Shown: positions 21,532-30,580, numbered from the stretch's first letter. The stretch is 64,000 nt of DNA from Micromonospora vinacea (GCF_015751785.1 NZ_JADOTY010000001.1:2356001-2420000); one strand, 5' to 3'. Made by a program: numbers and translations. The notes: a model not told the origin generated them from the letters alone.

Positions 21532-23790
21532 GTGCCCAGCGATGGGCCGGCACGTGGAGGTACGGCCATCGAAAGCCAGAACAGCGGCGAGTCGCCCGGC
21601 GTGTCGCGCTCAGGTGACCAGTCGGGCAACGCCGCCACGCAGCCCAACGGCGGTCAGGTTGATCCGTCCGGCTATGCCGCGATCCGCTCCGTGCTGCGCA
21701 TCCGGCCGTTCCGCCGGCTCTGGATCGTGCTCGGCGCGGCCTCCTTCGGTGACTGGCTCGGCCTGCTGGCCACCGCCCTCTTCGCCGCCTCGCAGGTGCA
21801 GGGCAGCACCGCCCAGGGCGCCGCGTTCGGCGGTGTCACCGCGATCCGGCTGCTGCCCGCGCTGGTGCTCGGCCCGGTGGCCGGCGTCTTCGCCGACCGG
21901 TTCGACCGGCGCTGGACGATGGTCATCTGCGACCTGCTGCGCTTCGTGCTCTTCGCCTCCATTCCGCTCTACGCCCTCAGCGGCGCCGCGGGCGGCCTGG
22001 TGGTCGGTTGGGCGCTGATCGCCACTTTCCTGATCGAGTCGCTCACCCTGCTCTGGATCCCGGCCAAGGAGGCCGCGGTCCCGAACCTGATCCCGCGGGC
22101 ACGGCTGGAAGCGGCCAACCAGCTCACTCTGATCACCACGTACGGCCTCACCCCCGTCGCCGCCGCCATCGGCCTCGCCGTGCTCGACCGTGGCGTCCGC
22201 GGTGCCGTCGGCGGCGACCTGCCCTCCTGGGCCGAGCCGGCCCAGCTCGCGCTCTGGTTCAACTCCTTCTCCCGGCTCGCCACCGCACTGGTGGTGGCAT
22301 TCGGGATCAAGGAGATCAGCGAGGCGCAACGCGGTGAGGCCGAGCGTGCCGAGCAGAGCATGTTCCGGCAGTTCTCCGAGGGCTGGAAGTACATCGGCCA
22401 GACCCCGCTCGTCCGTGGCCTGGTGCTGGGCATCTTCGGCGCGTTCGCCGGCGGCGGCATCGTGGTCGGCACTGCCAAGTTCTTCGCCAACTCCCTGGGT
22501 GCTGGCGACGCGGCGTTCTCCCTGCTCTTCGGTGCCATCTTCGTCGGCCTGGCGCTCGGCATCGGGCTCGGCCCGATGGTCGTCAAGGAGATGTCCCGAC
22601 GTCGCTGGTTCGGCATGAGCATCGTGCTGGCCAGCGCCGCCGTGATGACCCTCGCCTTCGCCATCCACCTGTCCATGGCGATCGTCGGCGCGGTGCTGGT
22701 CGGCGCCGGTGCCGGGATGGCCTTCCTGGCCGGCACCACGCTGCTCGGCGGCGAGGTGGCCGACGAGGTGCGCGGGCGGGTCTTCGCTGTGGTGCAGATC
22801 GGCACCCGGCTGGTGCTGATCCTGGCCATCGGCCTGAGTAGCGTGCTGGTCGGTGTCGGCGGCTCTCGCAAGCTGGAGATCGCCGACCTCGGCATCTCCG
22901 TCTCCTCCACCCGACTGCTGCTGCTCGCCGCCGGTGCGGCCGGCATCTTCGCCGGGATCAGCGCGTTCGGCCAGATGGACGACAAGAAGGGCGTACCGGT
23001 CCTCGCCGACCTCTGGGGCTCCATCCGGGGTCGTCCGCTGATGCCCGCCGAGCCTTTCGTCTCCGCCGGGCTCTTCGTGGTCTTCGAGGGCGGCGAGGGC
23101 GCCGGCAAGTCCACCCAGCTCACCGCGCTCTCCGAGCGGCTGCGCGGCCACGGTCGCGACGTCGTGGTCACCCGCGAGCCGGGGGCCACCGGCGTCGGTC
23201 GGCGGATCCGGTCGCTGGTGCTGGACACCTCCGGCGACGACGCCCCGTCACCGCGCGCCGAGGCGCTGCTCTACGCCGCCGACCGGGCGCACCACGTGGC
23301 CACCGTCGTCCGCCCCGCGCTGGTCCGCGGCGGCGTGGTGATCAGTGACCGGTACGTCGACTCGTCCCTGGCGTACCAGGGCGCCGGCCGGACCCTGCCT
23401 GTCGACGAGGTCTCCTGGCTGTCCTCCTGGGCCACCGGGGGCCTCAAGCCCGACCTGGTGGTGCTGCTGGACGTCGAGCCGCGCACCGGCCTGTCCCGGG
23501 TGGCCTCGCGCAACACCGGCACCGACCGGCTGGAGGCCGAGTCGATCGCCTTCCACGAGCGCGTCCGGTACGCGTTCCTCGATCTCGCCGCCGCCGACCC
23601 GAAGCGCTACCTGGTGCTCGACGCGTCCCGGCCGGCCGACGAGATCTCCGCGCTGGTGGTCCGGCGGGTCGAGGAGATGCTCGGCAAGCCGGGCGGCATC
23701 GTGCACCCGCGGCCGGCGCAGGGCCCGGACACCTCGGTGCAGCCTGAGTTATCCGACGCGGAGCTGGTGACGATGGAGCACAAGACCTGA
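21532..23790 (+). CDS. tmk: MFS transporter fused to thymidylate kinase
   Basis: A 752-residue fusion. Residues about 50-485 are a 12-helix major facilitator domain (SFGDWLGLLATALF, VLGPVAGVFADRFDRRW). Residues about 505-725 are a complete dTMP kinase: P-loop FEGGEGAGKST, VTREPG, SDRYVDSSLAYQGAGR and the LID-region Arg residues. The kinase phosphorylates dTMP for DNA synthesis. The same fusion is known in Streptomyces (SCO3542), so this is not an assembly error. The transported substrate is unknown. Start GTG 21532 is uncertain (GGAGG overlaps it); GTG 21601 is an in-frame alternative. It overlaps holB by one base (TGATG). Confidence 0.9.
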   Translation: MPSDGPARGGTAIESQNSGESPGVSRSGDQSGNAATQPNGGQVDPSGYAAIRSVLRIRPFRRLWIVLGAASFGDWLGLLATALFAASQVQGSTAQGAAFGGVTAIRLLPALVLGPVAGVFADRFDRRWTMVICDLLRFVLFASIPLYALSGAAGGLVVGWALIATFLIESLTLLWIPAKEAAVPNLIPRARLEAANQLTLITTYGLTPVAAAIGLAVLDRGVRGAVGGDLPSWAEPAQLALWFNSFSRLATALVVAFGIKEISEAQRGEAERAEQSMFRQFSEGWKYIGQTPLVRGLVLGIFGAFAGGGIVVGTAKFFANSLGAGDAAFSLLFGAIFVGLALGIGLGPMVVKEMSRRRWFGMSIVLASAAVMTLAFAIHLSMAIVGAVLVGAGAGMAFLAGTTLLGGEVADEVRGRVFAVVQIGTRLVLILAIGLSSVLVGVGGSRKLEIADLGISVSSTRLLLLAAGAAGIFAGISAFGQMDDKKGVPVLADLWGSIRGRPLMPAEPFVSAGLFVVFEGGEGAGKSTQLTALSERLRGHGRDVVVTREPGATGVGRRIRSLVLDTSGDDAPSPRAEALLYAADRAHHVATVVRPALVRGGVVISDRYVDSSLAYQGAGRTLPVDEVSWLSSWATGGLKPDLVVLLDVEPRTGLSRVASRNTGTDRLEAESIAFHERVRYAFLDLAAADPKRYLVLDASRPADEISALVVRRVEEMLGKPGGIVHPRPAQGPDTSVQPELSDAELVTMEHKT

Positions 23791-25052
23791 TGCCGGACGT
23801 CTTCGCCGACCTGGTCGGTCAGGACGAGGCGGTGATCGAGCTGCGGCGCGCGGCCGCCGCGGCAGCCGCCGTGCTGCGTGCTGGCGCACCCGCGCTGGTC
23901 GCCGCCGGCCCGGCCAGCGGCGACGCGTTCACAGCCGACGACGCCGCGACCGGCGGGATGGACCCGTCCACCGGGATGACGCACGCGTGGATCTTCACCG
24001 GGCCACCCGGCTCCGGCCGCTCCGTCGCCGCACGGGCGTTCGCCGCCGCACTCCAGTGCGTGCACGGCACCGGCTGCGGCGAGTGCCCCGGCTGCCACAC
24101 CACGATGGGCGGCACCCACGCCGACGTGCGGATGGTGGTGCCCGAAGGGCTCTCCATCGGCGTCAACGAGATGCGCGCGCTGGTGCTCCGCGCGGCCAGC
24201 ACCCCGTCTGGCGGGCGCTGGCAGGTGGTGGTCATCGAGGACGCCGACCGGCTCACCGAGGCCGCCGGCAACGCGCTGCTCAAGGCGATCGAGGAACCCC
24301 CGCCGCGGACGGTCTTTCTGCTCTGCGCCCCGTCCACCCACCCGGACGACATCTCGGTGACCATCCGGTCGCGCTGTCGGGTCGTACCCCTGCGGCAGCC
24401 GCCGGCCACCGCGGTGGCCGAGGTGCTGGTTCGGCGGGACGGCATCGCGCCCGACGTGGCGCAGTGGGCGGCGGCGGCCGCGCAGGGTCACGTGGGTCGG
24501 GCCCGCCGGTTGGCCCGCGACCCGGAGGCCCGCAAACGGCGTGAGGCGGTGCTCGCGGTGCCCCGTCGGTTGACCGGTGTCGGTGCGGCGTTCGACGCGG
24601 CATCCGCGCTGATCGAGGCGGCCGAGGCGGAGGCCGAGGCGTCGGTCACCGAGGCCGACACGACCGAGCGGGCGGCGCTGGAGACCGCGCTCGGCGCGGG
24701 CGGCACCGGCCGGGGCGCGGCCGGTGCCATGCGAGGAGCCGCCGGCCAGCTCAAGGAGCTGGAGAAGCGGCAGAAGTCCCGGGCCACCCGGGCCCAACGG
24801 GACGCACTGGACCGGGCGCTCGTCGACCTGGCCGGCTTCTACCGGGACGCGCTCACCATGGCCCTGCGCGCACCCGTCGCCCCGGTGCACACCGACACGG
24901 CCGCGCTGGCCGGTGCCGGCGCGCAGAAGTGGGACGCCGAGGGGTCGCTGCGCCGGCTGGAGGCTGTGCTCGCCTGCCGTGCGGCGATCGAGGCGAACGT
25001 CAAGCCGCGGATCGCTGTCGAGGCGATGATGCTCGCCCTCTGGAAGGGCTGA
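23790..25052 (+). CDS. holB: DNA polymerase III subunit delta'
   Basis: A 420-residue clamp-loader subunit of the AAA+ family. It begins MPDVFADLVGQDEAV. The P-loop region is GPPGSGRSVAARA, with Arg in place of the Walker A Lys, as usual for non-hydrolysing delta'. A four-Cys zinc module follows (CVHGTGCGECPGCH). The sensor/SRC region is NALLKAIEEPPPRTVFLLCAP and SRCR. The C-terminal third is helical and charged. The ATG overlaps the tmk stop codon, so both should be co-translated. Confidence 0.93.
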   Translation: MPDVFADLVGQDEAVIELRRAAAAAAAVLRAGAPALVAAGPASGDAFTADDAATGGMDPSTGMTHAWIFTGPPGSGRSVAARAFAAALQCVHGTGCGECPGCHTTMGGTHADVRMVVPEGLSIGVNEMRALVLRAASTPSGGRWQVVVIEDADRLTEAAGNALLKAIEEPPPRTVFLLCAPSTHPDDISVTIRSRCRVVPLRQPPATAVAEVLVRRDGIAPDVAQWAAAAAQGHVGRARRLARDPEARKRREAVLAVPRRLTGVGAAFDAASALIEAAEAEAEASVTEADTTERAALETALGAGGTGRGAAGAMRGAAGQLKELEKRQKSRATRAQRDALDRALVDLAGFYRDALTMALRAPVAPVHTDTAALAGAGAQKWDAEGSLRRLEAVLACRAAIEANVKPRIAVEAMMLALWKG

Positions 25053-25174
25053 CCCGCGCCTCCCGGCCGTTGTCCACAGGCATCGACAGGCCCGATTGCG
25101 GTGCGGTACGGTCCCTGTGCCGTGGTGACGGTGGCAGCACACTGAGTGATGGATCACCCGGGAGGAGTCGGCCG

Positions 25175-25504
25175 ATGCCGCGGGGGGAGATCGACGAAGC
25201 CTGGATCGAGGAGGCGGTGCGACGCTACCGCCGGATCGAGTCCCTCCAGGCCGAGTTCGACCAGGCGGTGTCGACCGTCGAGGTGACCGTCCGCTCGCCG
25301 GACGGCCTTGTCGAGGTGGTGGTCACCGCCGGTGGACGGATCACCGACGTCCGGTTCCTCGGGCCGCTGCACACCCGCAGCCCGCGCGACGTGGCCGGTT
25401 CTGTGCAGGCCGCGGTCACCGCGGCAGCCGACGCCGCCGAGTGGGCCCGGGAGAAGCTGCACAACGAGACGTTCGCCGCCTACCGACCGCTCGCGGGGGC
25501 CTGA
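25175..25504 (+). CDS. YbaB/EbfC-family DNA-binding-like protein
   Basis: A 109-residue YbaB-fold protein (IESLQAEFDQAVSTVEVTV, VEVVVTAGGRITDVRFL, then a C-terminal helix). The ATG has GGAGGAG 7 nt upstream. It is followed after one base by a WXG-like gene and then another. YbaB-like proteins next to WXG-type substrates occur in ESX loci (EspL), which suggests a link with type VII secretion substrates rather than the generic recR-linked YbaB role. That link is inference. Confidence 0.78.
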   Translation: MPRGEIDEAWIEEAVRRYRRIESLQAEFDQAVSTVEVTVRSPDGLVEVVVTAGGRITDVRFLGPLHTRSPRDVAGSVQAAVTAAADAAEWAREKLHNETFAAYRPLAGA

Positions 25505-25505
25505 G

Positions 25506-25811
25506 ATGGACACACTGCGCGCGCTCTCCGCCCGACTGGACGAGGCGAGCGCCACGCTCACCCTCGTCTCGCACACAGTCACCGCCAGCGACCCGGCCCA
25601 GGCCGCCTTCGGCGCCGACGCACCGGGTCGCCCCGGCGAGATCGGTCGGGCCCTGCACAGGCAGTGGGCCACCGCCACCGACGACCGGGCCCGGGAGGCC
25701 CGCGCCGCCGCCGGTCGACTCGCCGCCGCCGCGGCTGCGGTGCGGGAGGCCGCCGACCGCTACGCCGAGGTCGACCGGGCGGCCCGCCGCCGGCTCGCCG
25801 GAGAACCCTGA
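25506..25811 (+). CDS. WXG100-like helical protein
   Basis: A 101-residue, almost entirely helical protein (MDTLRALSARLDEASATL; AAAAVREAADRYAEVDRAARR) with the size and two-helix layout of ESX substrate-type proteins. It lacks a canonical Trp-X-Gly turn; the middle has GEIGRALHRQWATATDDRA. The C-terminal YAEVD resembles the YxxxD/E type VII export signal. It sits one base after the YbaB-like gene and overlaps the next ATG by one base. Confidence 0.7.
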   Translation: MDTLRALSARLDEASATLTLVSHTVTASDPAQAAFGADAPGRPGEIGRALHRQWATATDDRAREARAAAGRLAAAAAAVREAADRYAEVDRAARRRLAGEP

Positions 25812-26491
25812 TGGACGCACTCGACCGGCTCGCCGAGCCCGGCGTCGACCTGCTCCGCCGGGTGGACACGCTGATCGCGGCCGGCGTCCCCGAGGGGCAC
25901 CGGGTGTGGCCGCTGCTGCGCCGCATGCAGGTGCTGCCCGGTGACGCGGTCCGCAGCTTCCTCGACCTGCACCCGGTGCCGCTCGCCAGCGCCGGCCACG
26001 CCGTGCGCCGGCTGGTCCGGGGGTACGACGACGTCTCCGCCGTGCTCACCGACTCGGTGCTCTGGTCCGGCCCGGCCGCCACGGCGTACGGGCAACAGCG
26101 GGCGGCGCTGCTGCGCCACCTCGACGAGGGGCCGGACAGCCTGGTCGGGCGACTCGAATCCACCGCCGGTTACGCCGACGCCCTCGCCGACTGGGTGGAG
26201 GGCAGCCGCCTCGCGCTGGCCCGCACGTTGGCCGACGTGCTCCGCTCGGCCGAAGCGGTCGCCGTGGTCGCCGCCACCGCCACCGGTGCGTCGACGCGCC
26301 CCGGGCCGGTCGGGCCCGGTGTGGCCGGCGCCGCCGAGATCGGCGCACGGGTGCTCGCGGTGCTCTGCGTCGCGTACGACGGCGCGGAGACACTGCTGCG
26401 GCAGTGGGCGCCGAGCCTGGCCGAGGCCGCGTGGCGTCCGCCAACGGATGGGCGACCCCGCTACGACCAGCCCACCCGGGTCGGCTGGTAA
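25811..26491 (+). CDS. WXG-motif helical protein, possible type VII substrate
   Basis: A 226-residue helical protein. Its middle carries LWSGPAATAYGQQRAALL, a WXG-type turn between two helices. The C-terminus is polar (RYDQPTRVGW). No signal peptide or catalytic motif. It is the third gene of a tight YbaB/WXG-like cassette with one-base overlaps. Export by a type VII system located elsewhere is a reasonable guess, but not shown. Confidence 0.7.
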   Translation: MDALDRLAEPGVDLLRRVDTLIAAGVPEGHRVWPLLRRMQVLPGDAVRSFLDLHPVPLASAGHAVRRLVRGYDDVSAVLTDSVLWSGPAATAYGQQRAALLRHLDEGPDSLVGRLESTAGYADALADWVEGSRLALARTLADVLRSAEAVAVVAATATGASTRPGPVGPGVAGAAEIGARVLAVLCVAYDGAETLLRQWAPSLAEAAWRPPTDGRPRYDQPTRVGW

Positions 26492-26824
26492 CCGAATCAC
26501 CGTCCTGCCGGCCGGGCTCGCATTGCCTTGGACCTCGGCCCTCCGGCTGTGGCGGGTGTTGCCCCGGACAGGCCACGGCGTCGCTCGCGGGCGCCTGACC
26601 GGAGCCGGCACCCACGGCGACGCCGTGGTCTTCCCCCTGCACCCCCCGCAGGTCTGCCTCCACTCAACGCCGCCGAGGCCCGTCTTGTCTCCTGCCCGGC
26701 CCCGGATTCAACCGTCCGGGCGAGCAGCAACGGCACGACGGGACGCCCGGCAATAGGTCGAGTCGACGGTCATGAATGGCAGCGGGGCGCAGCCGGTCGC
26801 TGCGCTTCACGCCGTGAGCCGTCG
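26492..26824. other. Intergenic stretch without a supported gene
   Basis: About 330 nt between the WXG-like cassette and the RicT-like gene. Open frames exist on both strands but look like random GC-rich sequence (Arg/Pro-rich, no ribosome sites). No repeat or RNA fold was recognised. Confidence 0.5.
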
Positions 26825-26830
26825 TAGGGT
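26825..26830 (+). promoter_or_regulatory. TAGGGT -10 box before the RicT-like gene
   Basis: TAGGGT lies 6 nt before the ATG at 26837, separated only by GGGGGG. Either a leaderless promoter or, less likely, the G-run acts as a ribosome site. Confidence 0.45.
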
Positions 26831-26836
26831 GGGGGG

Positions 26837-27676
26837 ATGGGCATGCTCTGCGCGGTCAGCTTCAACCGGTACGGGCGCCTCTACTACCTCGACCCCGGTG
26901 AGTTTCGTCCGCAGGTGGGCGACCGGGTGCTGGTGCCCACCGACGACGGGCCCGAGGTGGCGGAGTGCGTGTGGGCCGCGCAGTGGGTGACCGAGGACAC
27001 CGACGGCTTCCCCCGCCTGGTCGGCCTGGCCGGCGACGACGACCTCCGCCGGGATGAGGCGTTGCGTCGGCGTAAGGCCGAGGCGAAGGTGGCCGCGAAA
27101 CGGCTGATCCGCTCGCACGGCCTGCCGATGAAGGTGGTGGCGGTCGACCATGTGCTCGGCTCCGCCGAGAGCGGCGGCGAGCGCAGCACCGTGTACTTCA
27201 CCGCCCCGCACCGGGTGGACTTCCGGTCCCTGGTCCGCGACCTGGGCGCGACCCTGCACTGTCGGGTGGAGCTGCGCCAGCTCTCCGCCCGCGACTCGGC
27301 GCGGGTGCAGGGCGGCATCGGCTCCTGCGGTCGGGACCTGTGCTGCGCCACGTTCCTCACCGACTTCGAGCCGGTGACCATCCGGATGGCGAAGGACCAG
27401 GATCTGCCGCTCAACCCGCTGCGCATCTCCGGCGCGTGCGGCCGGCTGATGTGCTGCCTCAAGTACGAGCACCCGCTGTACCAGCGCTTTCAGGAGACGG
27501 CCCCGGCGGTCGGCAGTCGGGTCTCCACCCCGGAGGGCGACGGCCGGGTCGTCGGCCACAGCGTCCCCCGCGACGCGGTGACGGTTCGTCTGGACGCGGA
27601 CGGCTCCCGCTGCTCCTGCTCCCGAGCCTCGGTCTGCGCCCCCCGCCAAGCCCACGACCAGCACTACACCCCCTAA
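26837..27676 (+). CDS. PSP1/RicT-family protein
   Basis: A 279-residue PSP1-domain protein. The N-terminal part is GDRVLVPTDDGPEVAECVW and the central YFTAPHRVDFRSLVRDLG block is the PSP1 core. Two cysteine clusters follow: GIGSCGRDLCCATFL and SGACGRLMCCLKYEH. In Bacillus, RicT (YaaT) uses such cysteines in the RicAFT Fe-S complex that affects RNA processing and sporulation. Actinobacterial partners are not obvious here. The C-terminal Cys-rich tail (CSCSRASVCAP) adds more potential ligands. The gene ends 45 nt before a palindromic repeat. Confidence 0.88.
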   Translation: MGMLCAVSFNRYGRLYYLDPGEFRPQVGDRVLVPTDDGPEVAECVWAAQWVTEDTDGFPRLVGLAGDDDLRRDEALRRRKAEAKVAAKRLIRSHGLPMKVVAVDHVLGSAESGGERSTVYFTAPHRVDFRSLVRDLGATLHCRVELRQLSARDSARVQGGIGSCGRDLCCATFLTDFEPVTIRMAKDQDLPLNPLRISGACGRLMCCLKYEHPLYQRFQETAPAVGSRVSTPEGDGRVVGHSVPRDAVTVRLDADGSRCSCSRASVCAPRQAHDQHYTP

Positions 27677-27721
27677 CCCCGCCCCAGCCCCTCCCTCCCG
27701 GCTCCCGGGCGCCCGTCCCCG

Positions 27722-27784
27722 CGTTGATCATGAAGTTATTGCCATCCCGAGCGGCGCGTCGGGGCAATAACTTCATGATCAACG
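27722..27784. repeat. Palindromic repeat, TTGATCATGAAGTTATTGCC family, copy 1
   Basis: Perfect 22-bp arms (27722-27743 and 27763-27784) around a 19-nt GC-rich centre (ATCCCGAGCGGCGCGTCGG). It lies between convergent genes. The 20-bp core TTGATCATGAAGTTATTGCC is identical to that of the element at 41571-41631, 14 kb away. It is AT-rich compared with its surroundings. Confidence 0.92.
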
Positions 27785-27812
27785 GAGGGTTGGTGGGGTG
27801 GGGGTGGGTGGG

Positions 27813-29567
27813 TTAGTGGAGGACTGTGGGGGGTTCGGTCAGGTGGGCGGTTAGCGGGGATTTCGGGATCAGCCAGCTCTCGGTGGGGGACTGGTCGGGG
27901 TTCACCTGCCAGTCGCGGGAGACCCGGTCCACCCCCAGCGGGTAGATGGTCAGCGTGCCGTCCGGGTCGATGCGCAACCGCAGGAACGACTTGGAGTCCT
28001 CGATCCCCTGGCCGGCGAAGAGTTCGTTGACGTTCACCCCGAACGAGCCCGCCACCAGCAGGTACGCCGCCACCAGTTGGCTGGCGACCAGACCGATCAC
28101 CGGCCCGTAGAGCACCGCTGCGGCGACCGCCGGCAGCGGCCACGGCCAGTCGTAGAACGGCAGCGCCAACCAGACCCAGGTGCCGGCCGCAGCGAGGGCC
28201 ACCTGCGCCACGCCGTGGCCGACGCCGAGGATCCAGTGCCGTGCGTGGCGCTTGCCGCTCGCACTCGGCGGCTTGGCGAACAGGGCCGCCGCCACCACGG
28301 TCACCAGCACCATCACCACCAGCGGAACGCTGAACAGCCGCTGGTCGGTGCTGTCGGACCAGTTCGCCGTCGCACCCGCCATGGCCAGCATCAGCAGGGT
28401 GTGCAGGGTGCCGAGCAACGTGGTGAAGCCGGGATTGCGCAACGGCAACCGCGGGAAGATGCCCCAGCCGTAGCGCCGGGACCGCGCTGCGTCCGGGTAA
28501 CGGGCAACCAGGTCGTACGGCTGGGCGGAGCTGGCCTTGCGGGCCAGCGTGTCCCGCGGTGGCACCTCGATGCGCTCCGGCAGCTTGTGCGTGGGGTAGA
28601 GGTACGCGCCGCCGCCACCACACGTGATCAGCTGCCGGTCCGGCCCGGAGTAGCGGGCGTAGTGGTGCAGGTCGCCGGAGAGCAGCAGCCGCACCCGCGC
28701 CCCGGTCGGGTCGATGATCGTACGGATGAAGTAGTCGATCGAGTCGTACGCGGTGGGGTTGTCGGCGGCCTTGACCCAGGTCGGCGCCGGCGCCGCGATG
28801 ATCACCTTGGACTCCGGACCGAGCCGCCGGGCCACCTCGTCGAAGTAGGCCAGCTGCGGGTCGTCCAGGTACGAGCCGGACTGGTCGTCCACCCCCAGCA
28901 ACCACCAGCCGGCCGGCAACTCCACAGCGAAGTACGACCGGGACTGCCCGGTGCCCCAGCCCGCGAAGTTGCGGTCCCGGGAGCGGACGAACAACCGTAG
29001 GAACGCGGTGAGACCGTCGTACCAGTCGTGGTTGCCCGGCACCGCGAACAGCGTCGGCTTCTCGGGCGGCGGCACCGGCAGGGCGGCCTGGTAGGGGCCC
29101 TTGCACCGGTCCTCGTACGCGGCGTAGGCCGCCGACGGGTACACCTGGTCCCCACCCATCACCAGGGTCTGCGCCCGGGGCAGGCGGTGTCCGTCGACGG
29201 TCAGCTCGGGCTGCGCCAGCAGGTACGCCACGGAGTAGGTGGCGTTGAAGCCGTCGCCCAGGTCGGCCACGTAGTCGAGCCACAGCCCGCCGTCCGGCCC
29301 GACCTGGCGGAAGACGCCGTCGCCGAACGCGTTCTGCAACTCGCGCTTGTCGAGGTACGCCCCGAAGAGCACCGCCAGCAGCGTCCGGATGCCGGTGCTG
29401 ATCAGCAGGAACGGCGCCAGCCACGGCACCGGCTTGCGCGGCGTGAAGCCCAACTCCAGCGGGTCGGTGCTGCGCGGCCGGTGGGCGGCGCGTTCACCGG
29501 CCGGCGCACGGTCAGGGCGTTCAGTCGTCTCGTCCTGACGTTCGGGGTGGTCGCGTTCGTCGCTCAC
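27813..29567 (-). CDS. Membrane-anchored metallophosphoesterase
   Basis: A 584-residue protein. After a hydrophilic leader comes one hydrophobic segment (WLAPFLLISTGIRTLLAVLFGAYL in part, about 40-62). A calcineurin-type phosphoesterase domain has VADLGDGFN, MGGDQVYPS, VPGNHDWYDG, LLGVDDQ and SGDLHHYAR, covering the metal ligands. The C-terminal part (about 400-530) holds four or five membrane helices and ends in a soluble tail. Substrate unknown. The start is GTG 29567: TACGCT sits 7 nt upstream and no Shine-Dalgarno is visible, so the mRNA may be leaderless. Confidence 0.85.
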   Translation of the reverse strand: MSDERDHPERQDETTERPDRAPAGERAAHRPRSTDPLELGFTPRKPVPWLAPFLLISTGIRTLLAVLFGAYLDKRELQNAFGDGVFRQVGPDGGLWLDYVADLGDGFNATYSVAYLLAQPELTVDGHRLPRAQTLVMGGDQVYPSAAYAAYEDRCKGPYQAALPVPPPEKPTLFAVPGNHDWYDGLTAFLRLFVRSRDRNFAGWGTGQSRSYFAVELPAGWWLLGVDDQSGSYLDDPQLAYFDEVARRLGPESKVIIAAPAPTWVKAADNPTAYDSIDYFIRTIIDPTGARVRLLLSGDLHHYARYSGPDRQLITCGGGGAYLYPTHKLPERIEVPPRDTLARKASSAQPYDLVARYPDAARSRRYGWGIFPRLPLRNPGFTTLLGTLHTLLMLAMAGATANWSDSTDQRLFSVPLVVMVLVTVVAAALFAKPPSASGKRHARHWILGVGHGVAQVALAAAGTWVWLALPFYDWPWPLPAVAAAVLYGPVIGLVASQLVAAYLLVAGSFGVNVNELFAGQGIEDSKSFLRLRIDPDGTLTIYPLGVDRVSRDWQVNPDQSPTESWLIPKSPLTAHLTEPPTVLH

Positions 29568-29574
29568 CCGGCGC

Positions 29575-29580
29575 AGCGTA
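29575..29580 (-). promoter_or_regulatory. TACGCT -10 box of the phosphoesterase gene
   Basis: On the minus strand TACGCT is followed by 7 nt and the GTG start at 29567, the leaderless arrangement seen repeatedly in this window. Confidence 0.5.
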
Positions 29581-29711
29581 GTCCCGGCCCCGATCATCCG
29601 CTGTCCGGTAAGCGTCCAGATAGTGGACGATGTCCGGTTGGTGCTGGCCGGGGCGGCGGGGGTATCCCGTTCGGGCGGTGCCGCCGGGGTGCCGTACACT
29701 TGCTGATCGTT

Positions 29712-29785
29712 GCCGCCTTAGCTCAGTCGGCTAGAGCGACGCACTCGTAATGCGTAGGTCGACGGTTCGATTCCGTCAGGCGGCT
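29712..29785 (+). tRNA. tRNA-Thr (anticodon CGU)
   Basis: A 74-nt cloverleaf. Acceptor stem GCCGCCT/AGGCGGC, D-stem GCTC/GAGC, anticodon stem ACGCA/TGCGT with loop CTCGTAA (anticodon CGT in DNA), T-stem GACGG/CCGTC with TTCGATT loop, discriminator T. CCA is not encoded. TACACT at 29695-29700 could be its -10 box. Decayed integrase fragments directly downstream suggest its 3' end has served as an attachment site. Confidence 0.96.
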
Positions 29786-29837
29786 CGGTATGGAAGCCCA
29801 GGTCATCGGCCTGGGCTTCGCCGTTTCCCGAGGTCGA

Positions 29838-30120
29838 TCACACCGCCATCGGTGGTGCCGGTCCGCAGATAGTCCGCACCCCGCGCCGCGAACGCTTCGT
29901 CCGTTGCACCGCCTTCACATTGGCACCAGCCGCCACGGCCAGACTCGCTGCTGTGTGCCGCAGGTCGTGGGGAGTCACACCGGCCAGCCCGACCGACGAC
30001 GCAGTCGGCGCGAAGACCCGGTCCGGAAGTTGGTGTTGCGCAGTGGCCCGCCGTTCGGAGCGGTGAACACCAGTGCGTCCCGACGTTTTCCGGCGACGTG
30101 CACGGCCAGCTCGTCGACGT
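29838..30120 (-). pseudogene. Decayed tyrosine recombinase (integrase) fragment
   Basis: Read on the minus strand, VDELAVHVAGKRRDALVFT and APNGGPLRNTNFRT (about 30119-30021) shift frame into RVFAPTASSVGLAGVTPHDLRHTAASLAVAAGANVKAVQR (about 30020-29905). This is the catalytic-domain part of a phage or ICE-type integrase, with the HxLRH box as HDLRH. After VKAVQR the frame runs into unrelated residues, so the active-site tyrosine segment is lost. The N-terminal half is absent. It lies 50 nt from tRNA-Thr, the usual position of a site-specific integrase gene. Confidence 0.85.
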
Positions 30121-30317
30121 ACTACGCAAGTGGGCCGACATGCTGCCGTCACCGGTCGAACCCAAGCTCTGACAGAGCTCGCTGTGATCCGACAGCTGAT
30201 GTGCGACGTAGCTCCGCCAGGTGATGTGCGACAAGCCGAGCCGTCTAGGTACCAGCTGGCCGGCGATCCACGCCCTGTCGCGCAGATGAGCGGATGCCCA
30301 GGCTCCTCGACTGGTAG

Positions 30318-30450
30318 ACGACGTGACCCTGCCATCATCGGGGCCATGAGCGACTGGGAGCAGCTCCCGCGTGACCTCGGGGCACGTGTGTAGATGTGGA
30401 GAGTGGCGCTGATCTGAGAGTGACGGAGGATCTCCATGACCACGGGCGCA
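30318..30450 (-). pseudogene. Second integrase C-terminal remnant
   Basis: On the minus strand VVMEILRHSQISATLHIYTR (about 30443-30384) is the last active-site segment of a tyrosine recombinase (xLGHS...Y). After one frame change it continues as CPEVTRELLPVAHG (to about 30330), the usual C-terminal helix. It belongs to a different integrase from the fragment at 29838-30120, since it lies on the upstream side of that fragment in the reading direction. Confidence 0.75.
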
Positions 30451-30580
30451 GTCGACGAACCGACCGAGGCAGCAAGAAGGCAGCGCGAGCGTCGGGGCTG
30501 GTCGACCGCGAACGTCAATTGACGACGTCGGGGCACATGGTCGTCTACTTGGACCGGCACCAGTTAACAGCAGCCGGCTG

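Noticed and set aside
26492..26824. Small gene in the gap before the RicT-like gene
   Set aside because: Frames on both strands are low-complexity Arg/Pro sequence without start signals.
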